NCBI GenBank assembly: GCA_963789565.1
Contig: CAWBKX010000002.1
Span: 310,001 to 374,000, forward strand
Direction of reading: 5' to 3'
Origin: CALAGB01 sp963789565
Lineage (GTDB): Bacteria; Chloroflexota; Chloroflexia; Thermomicrobiales; Thermomicrobiaceae
DNA: 64,000 nucleotides
Shown here piece by piece: positions 8,746 to 17,669 of this stretch. The first letter of the stretch is position 1. Each line of letters starts with the position of its first letter. The notes beneath the pieces were generated by a model, which saw nothing but the letters and a program-made list of their open reading frames with translations, did not search any database and was not told the DNA's origin. A program made the translations under genes and the position numbers.

Positions 8746-9685
8746 TCGGCTCTCGAGTCACGTATGCCGAGAAGTAGTCGATTGTCTGTTTCATGCCCGA
8801 TTCTATGTCGATCGTCGGCTTCCACCCAAGCAACGACGTCGCCTTGGTGATGTCCGGGCAGCGTTTGTATGGGTCGTCAGGACGTTCAGGCAGATATTCG
8901 AGTTCGCTCTTTGAATGGCATAGTCGAGCGATGAGCTCGGCGAGATCCTTGATCGTGCGCTCATCCGGATTCCCCAGGTTGATGACCTGGCCGCGTGCGT
9001 CGGGCGCTTCCATCACGCTGCGCAGCCCTGCAACCAGATCCGAGACATAGCAGAGTGACCGCGTCTGACTCCCGTCCCCAAAGACTGGGAGCGTCTCTCC
9101 CCGAAGCGCTTTCATGATGAAGTTCGGAACGACTCGTCCGTCCTGTGGATCGTTGCGTGGTCCGTACGTGTTGAAGATGCGGACGATGCGAGCGTCGAGG
9201 TCGAACTGACGCACGAACTCCATCGTGATGGATTCGCCAAAGCGCTTACTCTCGTCGTAGCAGCTGCGTGGACCAATCGGATTCACGTTCCCCCGGTACG
9301 ACTCGTCTTGTGGATGGACCTGGGGATCACCATATGCCTCCGACGTGGACGTGTAGAGAAAGCGGGCATTGCGCGCCTTCGCAAGATTGAGCAAGTTCAG
9401 CGTGCCAACCGAGTTAACCATGTGGGTCTCGATCGGGTGTCGCATATAGCCTTCAGGGCTGGCTGGGCTGGCGAGATGAAATATCCGATCCACTTCGAGG
9501 TCGATCGGTTCAATGATGTCGTGCTCGACGAAGGTGAATTTGGGATTTTCGAACAGGTGGACAATGTTCTCGCGGCGACCTGTGATGAGGTTGTCAACCG
9601 CGGTGACGGAGTGACCATCTTGAATGAGACTGTCGCACAAATGCGACCCAATAAATCCGGCTCCGCCCGCGACCAGGACACGCAA
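8726..9685 (-). CDS. UDP-glucuronate decarboxylase-like SDR (UDP-xylose synthase)
   Basis: An extended short-chain dehydrogenase of about 320 residues. It has the Rossmann motif GGAGFIGSH at the N terminus, a HLASPASP segment, and the catalytic YxxxK in SCYDESKRF, followed by RIFNTYGPR and GDGSQTRS. These are the signatures of UXS enzymes, which convert UDP-glucuronate to UDP-xylose with bound NAD. I place the start at a TTG (9685) because AGGAGG sits exactly 6 bases upstream and the product then begins MRVLVAGGAGFIG like its relatives. An ATG at 9700 overlaps the upstream stop as ATGA and is the alternative. The substrate would come from the UDP-glucose dehydrogenase at 43.3-44.6 kb. Confidence 0.88.
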   Translation of the reverse strand: MRVLVAGGAGFIGSHLCDSLIQDGHSVTAVDNLITGRRENIVHLFENPKFTFVEHDIIEPIDLEVDRIFHLASPASPEGYMRHPIETHMVNSVGTLNLLNLAKARNARFLYTSTSEAYGDPQVHPQDESYRGNVNPIGPRSCYDESKRFGESITMEFVRQFDLDARIVRIFNTYGPRNDPQDGRVVPNFIMKALRGETLPVFGDGSQTRSLCYVSDLVAGLRSVMEAPDARGQVINLGNPDERTIKDLAELIARLCHSKSELEYLPERPDDPYKRCPDITKATSLLGWKPTIDIESGMKQTIDYFSAYVTREPSAVVDF

Positions 9686-9696
9686 TGACAACCTCC

Positions 9697-11094
9697 TCAT
9701 ATGGGCAGCGCAGTGTCAGACGTCTCGTCTTGCGCCTCTATCGTGACCAACGCGGTCAGAAACCAAAATAGCAACGCAAGATCGGGGAGGAAATAGCCAT
9801 TATCGACCAATCCGTGCAGGGTCCCGACGAGCAATGCACCGGCAGCGGCAAGTCCCAAGGTACTTCGGCGTCGCACAACGCTCAGTGTCATCCAAGCAAG
9901 AAGGATGACGTATGCCAGAGCAAGAACGACGCCCATTATACCGAGGCGTAACCATATATCGAGGACGATGTCGTGTGGATGAGACGTGAAACGCTCCGAC
10001 CAGGCTTGCGGTTTGATGTAGCGTGGCGCGTAAACGTACAGAAATTGGTCGGGCCCGATGCCGAAGATCGGGTGATCGCGAATCATCTGGATCGATGACT
10101 CCCACAGGTCAATACGCAGCGAACCGCTGCCGCCCGAAAAGAGGTTATCAATACGCGCGGACGCGGTCACCGCAAGAGCGCCGCCTAATATCACCCCTGC
10201 TCCCGTTGCGAGTCCCGCCAGTCGTCGTCGCTGCCCGAGTAGGAGCAATACGATGACGCTCACCACGGCGGCGAGTACGGCTCCTCGCGAAAACGTCATC
10301 ACGAGAACCGCGCCGATGACCGCTGCTGGAACGAGCCAAGCCCAATGCAACCGTTTTCGATATGCCGCGGCGAGACCTACGCACAGCAAGAGTGGACGTT
10401 CGAGGAACAGGGCCAGAGCATTGGGATGATCGTAGACGCCGCTCACTCTACGTACGCCTTCTACCGAGAGCGCATGTCCCGAGATCAAGCTGACGATTCC
10501 AGCGACCGCAACGAGCGACGCTCCAGCGACGAACAGCGTCACGGCGAGTCTGAGATTGGCGTGATCTCGAAGGTACCACCGTGCCAACGCATAGAAGACT
10601 ATCGGCTCCAGCATAGTCCAGCGAAAGTCGCGAATACTTTCGTGTCGATATGCGGGCATTGCGAGCGTGAAGAGTGAAATGACACCGAGTACCAGAAACA
10701 GGATCGCGACCGCGTCAACGGCCACGACACGCTGCCGGATATTTGACAGGAACACCCGCAGTTGTTGAATCGGACCGCAACGCATTCCAGCCCAGACAAC
10801 GTTGAGTCCGACTCCAGCGACCGTCGTCACTAACAGCGTCTCTTGGGGACTAAATTCGAGCCCACGAATGCGCACCGGTTTGAGGACAAACCCGATCACC
10901 GCAGGGATTGCGATCACGGACGCCGCGGGGCGCACAGCTGCAATTGCGATGAGCACGAGGATCGCGACCAACGACACCACGGTCGTGCGCGCCAGCAATG
11001 TCACGGAAATCGTCGCGAGAATCCCGAGTGCGTACGGCAGGTTCACATCGGTGCTGAGCGAGCGCCACGTCGGCGCCTCTCGTGGTTTACGCAT
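9697..11094 (-). CDS. O-antigen ligase/polymerase family protein (second copy)
   Basis: A 465-residue membrane protein with about 11-12 hydrophobic segments. The large external loop near residues 300-375 contains HPIFGIGPDQFLYVY and FTSHPHDIVLDIWLRLGIMG, typical of the PF04932 ligase/polymerase family. It shares layout but little obvious sequence with the copy at 7.2-8.7 kb, so it is an old paralogue or a different function, not a recent duplication. Its stop overlaps a possible ATG of the decarboxylase gene. Confidence 0.85.
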   Translation of the reverse strand: MRKPREAPTWRSLSTDVNLPYALGILATISVTLLARTTVVSLVAILVLIAIAAVRPAASVIAIPAVIGFVLKPVRIRGLEFSPQETLLVTTVAGVGLNVVWAGMRCGPIQQLRVFLSNIRQRVVAVDAVAILFLVLGVISLFTLAMPAYRHESIRDFRWTMLEPIVFYALARWYLRDHANLRLAVTLFVAGASLVAVAGIVSLISGHALSVEGVRRVSGVYDHPNALALFLERPLLLCVGLAAAYRKRLHWAWLVPAAVIGAVLVMTFSRGAVLAAVVSVIVLLLLGQRRRLAGLATGAGVILGGALAVTASARIDNLFSGGSGSLRIDLWESSIQMIRDHPIFGIGPDQFLYVYAPRYIKPQAWSERFTSHPHDIVLDIWLRLGIMGVVLALAYVILLAWMTLSVVRRRSTLGLAAAGALLVGTLHGLVDNGYFLPDLALLFWFLTALVTIEAQDETSDTALPI

Positions 11095-11134
11095 CAGGAG
11101 TGATTCGGACTGGTGGCGACTTGGCGCTCGCGAA

Positions 11135-11863
11135 TCATGCGATCCATCCGAGCTGACGACAGACGCCTACAACCGATATTCGGACGAGGACGAACAACGC
11201 CGCGGCGAGCGCGACGTAGAGAAAAACGAACGCCCACGGGAACGGTGTATTGGCTGAAATTGTGAAACCGCCGATGGCCACCTGGTTGGTACCGTCCGAT
11301 GTGATTGTGACGACGTGGTCGCGGTGCGACAGACCGCTGGCAATGAGCACGGACTGATCTTCCGCCTGTTCCGCGAAAAGGTCGAGGTAGCTACCCTTGG
11401 CGTCGGCCGGTAGGTCTCTCGACGGGTTCCCGTCGATTGAGACGTACACCTTTCCGGATTCTGGTCCGATGCGGGCCGAAATTGCCAGGTCCGTTCCGTA
11501 GAATCGGAAGGACATGACACTGCCCGACGAAGCGGTTACAACCAATGACGCGACGCTTGAGGAGCCGTTGGTGCCAATCGTCTGCTGAAACCAGTCGCCT
11601 GTCAGTGCGATGGCCCGATTCTCCGCGGAATATTCGCCCGGCTCCAGGGTTTGCCCGGCGACGTCGGGATTTTGGCGGTCTCCAACCCGAATCGACGGAA
11701 GCGTTGCCTCGAGGTTCATTACCCAGACCAATGCCAGCCAGATAAAGATGACGCCGAAGACAGATCCGACAATGGAAAAAGGGACTTCCGACCGACTGCG
11801 TTCGGACCTGACGCGCGACGAGCGCCGCGCGCTTAACGGTACTTCCGGCGTGGATTCGATCAT
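11135..11863 (-). CDS. Membrane-anchored beta-rich protein of the polysaccharide operon
   Basis: A protein of about 242 residues of unknown family. A basic cytoplasmic N terminus is followed by one membrane helix (IVGSVFGVIFIWLALVWVM). An extracytoplasmic domain of about 150 residues follows, with alternating hydrophobic strands and a SFRFYGTDLAISARIGPESG segment like beta-sandwich carbohydrate-binding or sugar-esterase accessory domains. A second helix (FVFLYVALAAALFVLVRI) lies near the C terminus. It is the first gene of the operon. I chose the ATG at 11863; one at 11926 would add 21 Arg-rich residues that look untranslated. A glycan-binding role is inference. Confidence 0.6.
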   Translation of the reverse strand: MIESTPEVPLSARRSSRVRSERSRSEVPFSIVGSVFGVIFIWLALVWVMNLEATLPSIRVGDRQNPDVAGQTLEPGEYSAENRAIALTGDWFQQTIGTNGSSSVASLVVTASSGSVMSFRFYGTDLAISARIGPESGKVYVSIDGNPSRDLPADAKGSYLDLFAEQAEDQSVLIASGLSHRDHVVTITSDGTNQVAIGGFTISANTPFPWAFVFLYVALAAALFVLVRISVVGVCRQLGWIA

Positions 11864-11965
11864 GGCCGACCGCCGACTGTAGTCGTGACGTTCGATGACG
11901 CCGCGTCGCGTCGCATGCTGACGCACTGTTGTCGTCGAAAGCCATCATATTTGGCAAGCTGGCAG

Positions 11966-11998
11966 TCGAAATGGCATCGCATGGCGGCTAGTATAGCA
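11966..11998. promoter_or_regulatory. Overlapping divergent promoters (mtnP and polysaccharide operon)
   Basis: On the plus strand TCGAAA (11966-11971), a 17-base spacer and TAGTAT (11989-11994) face mtnP. On the minus strand an extended -10, TGCTATACT (11998-11990), faces the polysaccharide operon. The two -10 boxes share five bases, so only one polymerase can bind at a time. Confidence 0.5.
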
Positions 11999-12070
11999 GT
12001 CGACAAATCGCCATTAGACTCGCACATGATCCGCGGTGATCGGCGGTGAAGATTGAGCAGGAGGGGATCC

Positions 12071-12934
12071 ATGCAGCGCGAAGCACGTCTCGCAGTCATC
12101 GGAGGAAGCGGCCTCTATGACATGCCCGGGTTGACGAATCTGACTCACGTTGACATCGACACACCCTTCGGAGCGCCGAGCGATCGCGTCACCATTGGCG
12201 AAATTGCGGGGCACGATGTCGCGTTTTTGCCACGACATGGACGGCATCACGCCCTCTCTCCAACGAACGTGCCATACCGCGCCAATATCTGGGCGCTCAA
12301 GTCGCTTGGCGTCGAACGACTGGTTTCGGTCAGTGCGGTCGGAAGCATGAGAGAAGACGTTCATCCTCTAGACATGCTGGTACCCGATCAAATCTTCGAC
12401 CGGACCACATTGCGTGCTCGCACGTTCTTCGACGAGATGGTTGTACACGTGTCGCTGGCCGACCCATTCTGCGAGCATGCGCGGCGGATTGTGGTGGACT
12501 CCGTGAAACAAACGGACGTCGCCATCCACGACGCCGGGACGTACGTTTGCATCGAGGGACCACAGTTCTCGACGAAGGCGGAATCGCGAATCTATCGATC
12601 GTGGGGTGTGGACGTCATTGGAATGACGGCCATGCCGGAAGCAAGGCTCGCGCGCGAAGCGGGGCTCTGCTATGTAACACTTGCGATGGTCACGGACTAC
12701 GACGTCTGGCATGAAGTTGAGGAAGGCGTGAGCGTCCAAGCGGTTATCGAGAACCTCAAGCGTAACGCAACGAACGCTCAGAACGTTATTCGAACAGCAG
12801 TTCCGCGGCTTTGTGGCGAATGGGACTGCGGATGTGGCTCCGCCATTCAAGGCGCCGTGGCAACCGGTCCTGACGGGATTACGAATCAGATCAGAGAACG
12901 ACTTGGGCTCCTGCTTGGCGACTCAAACACCTAA
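12071..12934 (+). CDS. mtnP: S-methyl-5'-thioadenosine phosphorylase
   Basis: A 287-residue purine nucleoside phosphorylase-family enzyme that splits methylthioadenosine into adenine and 5-methylthioribose-1-phosphate in methionine salvage. Motifs seen are GGSGLYDMPGL at the N terminus (phosphate loop), TPFGAPSD, PRHGRHHALSPTNVPYRAN, SAVGSMRED, EGPQFSTKAES and the Asp-containing VTDYDVWH. The ATG at 12071 has AGGAGGGG 4 bases upstream; an upstream TTG is unnecessary. It stands alone with its own promoter. A related sulfur-salvage enzyme (MTIP) is possible, but the TPFG loop and length fit MTA phosphorylase. Confidence 0.93.
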   Translation: MQREARLAVIGGSGLYDMPGLTNLTHVDIDTPFGAPSDRVTIGEIAGHDVAFLPRHGRHHALSPTNVPYRANIWALKSLGVERLVSVSAVGSMREDVHPLDMLVPDQIFDRTTLRARTFFDEMVVHVSLADPFCEHARRIVVDSVKQTDVAIHDAGTYVCIEGPQFSTKAESRIYRSWGVDVIGMTAMPEARLAREAGLCYVTLAMVTDYDVWHEVEEGVSVQAVIENLKRNATNAQNVIRTAVPRLCGEWDCGCGSAIQGAVATGPDGITNQIRERLGLLLGDSNT

Positions 12935-13053
12935 CAACTCAAAGGACCAGGATTGAACTCCAACTTCATCATGCGTGACTGCTTCCATCCAAATGTTCGG
13001 CGCAATGCGCCGGCGCGTCACGCACGACAGTTCAAGGCTGTGAGCCAAGCGTA

Positions 13054-14364
13054 ATGGGCGCCATCATTCGTCGATTCCGCTTCACCGAATTCCAGCTCCT
13101 GGTCGCTCCATCCCTAATGACGGTCGTCGGGCTGTTGACGATCTTCCTGGCGCGCACGGGATCATCCAAGTGGAGCCTGAGCGACATATCGGTCAGCCTC
13201 GGTTACGTCGCGCTTCTCTTCGGAATGACCATCTGGTTCAGCGCAACCGGGTTCAAAGGGGACCAGGTCCTCTTCCCAATCGTGGCGACGCTTGCCGGCG
13301 TTGGCTTGCTCGAGATCCAACGGCTCAACCCAGTATTGCAGGAGCGCGGTCCCGGTTGGGCTAATGTCGCTCAAAGACAGGTGCTCTTCCTCGCGCTTGG
13401 ATTGATCCTGCTGTGGGGCATGATGGTCTTTGTGAAGCGGCTCGATTGGCTGCGACGCTACAAGTACACCTGGGGCTTTCTGGGACTCGCGATGATGGCG
13501 GTCACCATGGTCGCGGGTGAAAACGTCAACGGCGCCCGGTTGTGGCTGAATCTTGGCATCGTTACTGTTCAGCCAAGCGAACTAGTCAAAGTGCTTCTGG
13601 TGGTCTTTCTCGCTGCCTATCTCGACGACTACGGGGATTTGATCGCGGGATCGTATCGAATTGGCCCGTTGAAACTGCCTCCGATCCCCTATCTGTTACC
13701 CATGATCATCATGTGGGTCGCGTCGCTCGGGATCGTGGTCCTGCAGAACGACCTGGGGACGGCGCTCCTCTTCTTCGGCATTTTTCTGGTGATGATCTAT
13801 GTTGCCACGGGCAAGCTGCTCTACGTTGTCGTAGGTCTGAGCAGTTTCGCGGTTGCGGTGTACGTGGCGTACCAATTGTTTGATCGCATTGCCGTACGGG
13901 TGCAGAACTGGATCAACCCCTGGTCCGACCCGCTCGTGGCCGGATTTCAGCAGATTCAGGCCGAATACAGTCTGGCGGCAGGTCATATCTTCGGGACCGG
14001 CCTCGGATACGGGCATCCGCAATACATTCCGGCAGTTGAGACCGACTACATTTTCGCCGCACTGGGTGAAGAGCTCGGTCTCCTGGGTACGATCGCGATT
14101 CTCGCGCTCTATTTGTTGCTCGTTGCCCGCGGTTCGCTCATCGCCCTGCGCGCGGAAGGAGGGTTCCCGCAGCTCCTCGCGGTCGGACTGACCACCATTC
14201 TCGCTCTGCAGACGCTGATCATTCTGGCGGGGACACTTCGCATCATTCCCCTCACCGGCATCACGCTGCCGTTCATCAGCGCGGGCGGGAGTTCGCTGCT
14301 CACCAACTTCATCATTGTTGGGCTCCTATTAAGAATCAGTGAATCCGGGGTAGGCAAGACATGA
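13054..14364 (+). CDS. FtsW/RodA/SpoVE-family glycan polymerase
   Basis: A 436-residue SEDS protein with about ten membrane helices that polymerises lipid II glycan strands with a partner transpeptidase. Characteristic features are NGARLWL around residue 165, QPSELVKVLLVVFLA near 180, the QNDLGTALLFF segment and the C-terminal PLTGITLPFISAGGSS. It overlaps the downstream penicillin-binding protein gene by ATGA (14361-14364), giving the SEDS/class B PBP pair. Sequence alone does not separate the division (FtsW) from the elongation (RodA) member; the pairing resembles actinobacterial rodA-pbpA. Confidence 0.92.
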   Translation: MGAIIRRFRFTEFQLLVAPSLMTVVGLLTIFLARTGSSKWSLSDISVSLGYVALLFGMTIWFSATGFKGDQVLFPIVATLAGVGLLEIQRLNPVLQERGPGWANVAQRQVLFLALGLILLWGMMVFVKRLDWLRRYKYTWGFLGLAMMAVTMVAGENVNGARLWLNLGIVTVQPSELVKVLLVVFLAAYLDDYGDLIAGSYRIGPLKLPPIPYLLPMIIMWVASLGIVVLQNDLGTALLFFGIFLVMIYVATGKLLYVVVGLSSFAVAVYVAYQLFDRIAVRVQNWINPWSDPLVAGFQQIQAEYSLAAGHIFGTGLGYGHPQYIPAVETDYIFAALGEELGLLGTIAILALYLLLVARGSLIALRAEGGFPQLLAVGLTTILALQTLIILAGTLRIIPLTGITLPFISAGGSSLLTNFIIVGLLLRISESGVGKT

Positions 14365-16022
14365 GCCGATTCGTCCGCGCCTCAGCCTTCGTCGCGGGAA
14401 CCATGGTCCTGGCGTACGGCCTCATCATCACCAAGCACATGTCGGCGACGGCCTGGCTGATCATACTGGCGATCGGCGCCGCGCTCCTCACGATCGCCAT
14501 CTGGCCGCGCATCCCGCGCACGACCGCGACGATTGAACGGACCATCATTCGCGGGACCTCGCTGTTCCTGGTCGGGTTTCTGGTTCTGGGAGTACAGTTG
14601 GCTCGCATGCAGGTAGTTGACAGTAGTGAAATCAGTGCGCGCTCGGCGTCTAAGTCGGGTGACGTCATCGTTCAGGATCCGAGAAAGCGACTCGCGGCCT
14701 CCGAAATTATTCGCGGCAGCATTCTCACGAGCGACGGACAGATTGTGGCTCAGACGACCCAGAATCCGGACGGAAGCTTTCTTCGGACGTACCCAGACCC
14801 CGCCACAGCGTATCTCGCTGGGTATTACTCTCCGCTCCTGTACGGCAGCAGCAATCTCGAAGCGGCTTACGACGCACAACTGATGGGAACGCAGGGCGGC
14901 AACCCCATCAAGCAATGGCTCGACGGCGTGCTCCACCGTGACAAGCGTGGCTACGATCTGCAACTGACAATCAACGACGAATTACAGAAGAAAGCCAATG
15001 AGTTGCTGGGCGACCAGCGCGGTGCCGTGGTACTGATGGATGCCAAGACCGGTGCTGTGGTGGCCATGGCCAGCACGCCCAACTTCGACCCCAACAAGCT
15101 CTATGTCAATGCTGGCGGGGATTCAGTGCAACAAGCCGAGGCAGCCAAGCAATATTGGGCGCAACTGAATTCGGCCGGGAACTCACCGTTGCTGCTAAGG
15201 CCGACGCAGGGCCTCTACATACCTGGATCGATCTTCAAAACCGTGACGGCTTCGACGGCGCTTCAGTCGGGCATCGCGCAGCCCGACACGGTCTATCGTG
15301 ACGAAGGAGCACTGACGGTTGAGTCACGTGTTATCCCAGAAGAGAATCGTCCAGACAACAACCGCATCGATTACACGCTGACCGAAGCGTACGGGTGGTC
15401 GTTGAACGTCGTCTTCGCTCAGGTCGGTTTGCAGGTTGGCGCCGACCGGCTAGCGCAGTTCGCACAGCAGTTTGGGCTGGGATCCGACATACCATTCGAT
15501 CTTCCGGTGGCAACAAGCGAACTGGAAACAGACGCAAATTTCCTTTCGAGCCAGGCGGCACTGGCCGTCACGGCCTTCGGACAAGGGCAACTTCAGGTGA
15601 CGCCGATGCAAATGGCGCTCATCACCGATGCAGTCGTCAACGGCGGAAATATTATGACTCCGTACATGGTCAACAAGATAACGGACCAGTCGGGCTCAAC
15701 ACTCTCCACTACGTCGCCCTCCGTCTGGCGAAGTGCGATCGATTCATCCACTGCCAGCCAGATGGAGCAAATCATGGTCAAGTCCGTGGAGAACGGATAT
15801 GCCTCAACGGCTCAGATTCCGGGCTATGTAGTTGGCGGAAAGACCGGTACGGCAGAAGTTGGCGGCGACAATCAGCCGAACGCCTGGTTCATCGGCTTCG
15901 CGGGCAAGGACAACCCTCAGTATGTCGTCGCGGTCGTGGTTGAGAACGGTGGCGAAGGGGGTAAAGTGGCGCTTCCGATCGGGCAACAGATGTTGCAGGC
16001 AGCGCTTCAGGTCAAACCGTAG
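14361..16022 (+). CDS. pbpA: Class B penicillin-binding protein (PbpA/FtsI-like transpeptidase)
   Basis: A 553-residue membrane-anchored D,D-transpeptidase. Two or three hydrophobic helices lie in residues 1-80. A dimerisation domain follows, then the acyl-serine domain with SxxK (PGSIFK, S290/K293), SxN (GWSLN, S347-N349) and KTG (GGKTGTAE, K494-G496). It cross-links glycan made by the SEDS protein encoded immediately upstream, with coupled translation. All three active-site motifs are intact. The extra N-terminal helices are more than most PbpA proteins carry. Confidence 0.92.
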   Translation: MSRFVRASAFVAGTMVLAYGLIITKHMSATAWLIILAIGAALLTIAIWPRIPRTTATIERTIIRGTSLFLVGFLVLGVQLARMQVVDSSEISARSASKSGDVIVQDPRKRLAASEIIRGSILTSDGQIVAQTTQNPDGSFLRTYPDPATAYLAGYYSPLLYGSSNLEAAYDAQLMGTQGGNPIKQWLDGVLHRDKRGYDLQLTINDELQKKANELLGDQRGAVVLMDAKTGAVVAMASTPNFDPNKLYVNAGGDSVQQAEAAKQYWAQLNSAGNSPLLLRPTQGLYIPGSIFKTVTASTALQSGIAQPDTVYRDEGALTVESRVIPEENRPDNNRIDYTLTEAYGWSLNVVFAQVGLQVGADRLAQFAQQFGLGSDIPFDLPVATSELETDANFLSSQAALAVTAFGQGQLQVTPMQMALITDAVVNGGNIMTPYMVNKITDQSGSTLSTTSPSVWRSAIDSSTASQMEQIMVKSVENGYASTAQIPGYVVGGKTGTAEVGGDNQPNAWFIGFAGKDNPQYVVAVVVENGGEGGKVALPIGQQMLQAALQVKP

Positions 16023-16235
16023 TGGTTCAATTGGCGTATGTATCGACTTCTCGCGCCAACGCGTTGACCCACGAATATGGCGCCTGGCTGCCTCGTCTAC
16101 TGCTCCCGACGATACGCTTACAACTCCATCCCTGAGTGCCTGTACGATCACTCACTGACATTCCCCGCATTGCGAGACTCCGATTGCTCTGAATTCGCGC
16201 CTAAATCGCGATTTTTCGCCTCAGGACGCGGAATT

Positions 16236-16244
16236 TGGTAAAAT
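16236..16244 (+). promoter_or_regulatory. Extended -10 promoter before the zincin gene
   Basis: TGGTAAAAT forms an extended -10 element (TGn then TAAAAT at 16239-16244) 31 bases upstream of the ATG at 16276. The -35 region is poor, as expected for extended -10 promoters. Confidence 0.5.
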
Positions 16245-16275
16245 TGCGAGTCGTGAGACAGCGTGGAGCATCGTC

Positions 16276-16647
16276 ATGAACGCAGTACAGCCCACGTTTG
16301 AGGATCTCGTCGCTCAGGCACTGGATGAGCTCCCCGAAGCTTTTCTTCACGCGCTCGAAAACGTCGAAGTTGTTATCGAACCCGAGCCGAGCCCTGAACA
16401 GCAGCGACGACTTGCGGCCCCCGGTTCGACCTTGCTGGGATTGTACGAGGGAGTTCCACGCACGAGGCGAACGTCGGCATATAGTTTCGTGGCTCCGGAC
16501 AAGATCACCATTTTCGAGGGACCGATTCGCCGGCATGCTCGAGGTGAGGATTCGCTCAAGCAGCTTGTACAGCGGACGGTGGTTCACGAAATAGCGCATC
16601 ACTTCGGGATTTCTGATGAGCGCCTACGAGAACTGGGTGCTTATTGA
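16276..16647 (+). CDS. Metallopeptidase-family zincin (DUF1025-type)
   Basis: A 123-residue small cytosolic zincin. The zinc motif HEIAHHFGISDERL (HExxH followed by a conserved Asp/Glu) lies in the last 20 residues, as usual for this compact family. The N terminus has the family's acidic opening FEDLVAQALDELPE. Relatives are widespread in Actinobacteria and Chloroflexota; their substrate is not established. It precedes a membrane protein gene and gyrB on the same strand. Confidence 0.88.
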   Translation: MNAVQPTFEDLVAQALDELPEAFLHALENVEVVIEPEPSPEQQRRLAAPGSTLLGLYEGVPRTRRTSAYSFVAPDKITIFEGPIRRHARGEDSLKQLVQRTVVHEIAHHFGISDERLRELGAY

Positions 16648-16674
16648 TCCCGTGAACAACGAGGTAGTCGATTA

Positions 16675-17655
16675 ATGCAGTGGCCCAAGCCCGGGCGTAA
16701 CACAGAGAATTCGGCGGCTCCGCCGGGTGTAATCGAGACAATCGGGAACGCGTTCGCGCTCTTGAATAAGCGACCATACATTCTGGTCGCTCCCGTCATC
16801 CTCGATGTCTGTCTCTGGCTCGGCTATCAACTCTCACTGAAGCCGTTCACTGATTTGTTGATTCGATGGCTCAACACGGCGCCAAATACGGACGCGACCA
16901 CCATCGACCGACTGGATCGACTGGGCGCCAGTTCCAATCTCTTCATGATCTTGACCGTATCAATGCCGTCAACGATGACGCGTCTGGGCAGCGGAATCGT
17001 TGGTAGCGGTGCCAGCCGAGCGCGGGAAGTCATCCCAGCGTGGCTGTTGGGACCAGTCGTCCTCGGTTTGATCGTCGTCGGGATCGCCTTCGGAATGGCC
17101 TATCTCACGTTTCTCGGCAGTATCGCGCACGGAGGGGCGATTTCGACCAAGCAGTTTGTTCGCACGAGCCTGGCGAACTCGCTGCGGTTCATCGGGTTCA
17201 ATGTAATGGTCATCGGCGTCATATTGCTGCTCCTCTTTCCGCTGTTGCTGCTCTCCGGCGTGCTTCTGGCGGTCGGAATCAGCATCATCCCAGTTACGAC
17301 GGCTTTGCTGGTTCTTGCCTTTATGTGGTCATTTGTGCTGCTCTATTTCGCTCAAGACGCCATAGTCATTTCAAATGCGGGACCGGCTCGCGCGATGTAC
17401 ATGAGCTACAACGTCGTTCGCGCATATTTCTGGCCCTGCCTGGGCCTCATCGTCGTCTCGATGGTCATTCAGATCGGGACACCACTCGCATTGAACGTGT
17501 TCACTCGTTCGAGTTGGGGGATGCCGCTCGCATTTCTCATTCGGGCGTACGTGCTGACCGGCCTGGCTCTTGCGGCGTTGCTCTTCTATCGCGATCGCGC
17601 ATCGGCGATACGCGTTCCGAGGGCTGCCGTCAGGTCCACCGATCGCTCCAACTGA
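16675..17655 (+). CDS. Polytopic membrane protein of unknown function
   Basis: A 326-residue protein with about six hydrophobic segments. A short polar N terminus leads to an amphipathic AFALLNKRPYILVAPVILDV segment, similar to the start of glycerophosphoryl-diester-phosphodiesterase membrane domains and DUF975-like proteins. No catalytic motif is evident. It starts 27 bases after the zincin and ends 14 bases before the gyrB start, so all three are probably co-transcribed. Family assignment is not secure. Confidence 0.75.
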   Translation: MQWPKPGRNTENSAAPPGVIETIGNAFALLNKRPYILVAPVILDVCLWLGYQLSLKPFTDLLIRWLNTAPNTDATTIDRLDRLGASSNLFMILTVSMPSTMTRLGSGIVGSGASRAREVIPAWLLGPVVLGLIVVGIAFGMAYLTFLGSIAHGGAISTKQFVRTSLANSLRFIGFNVMVIGVILLLLFPLLLLSGVLLAVGISIIPVTTALLVLAFMWSFVLLYFAQDAIVISNAGPARAMYMSYNVVRAYFWPCLGLIVVSMVIQIGTPLALNVFTRSSWGMPLAFLIRAYVLTGLALAALLFYRDRASAIRVPRAAVRSTDRSN

Positions 17656-17669
17656 AAGGTCTCCGATTC

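Noticed and set aside
12953..13054. 33-codon TTG frame ending TAATG at the FtsW/RodA start
   Set aside because: Weak ribosome site and Arg/His-rich product; the overlap could be chance. Not listed as a gene.
17040..17669. Long open extension upstream of gyrB
   Set aside because: In frame with gyrB but lies over the membrane protein gene in another frame; Arg/His-rich and unlike GyrB. The GTG at 17670 has the ribosome site.
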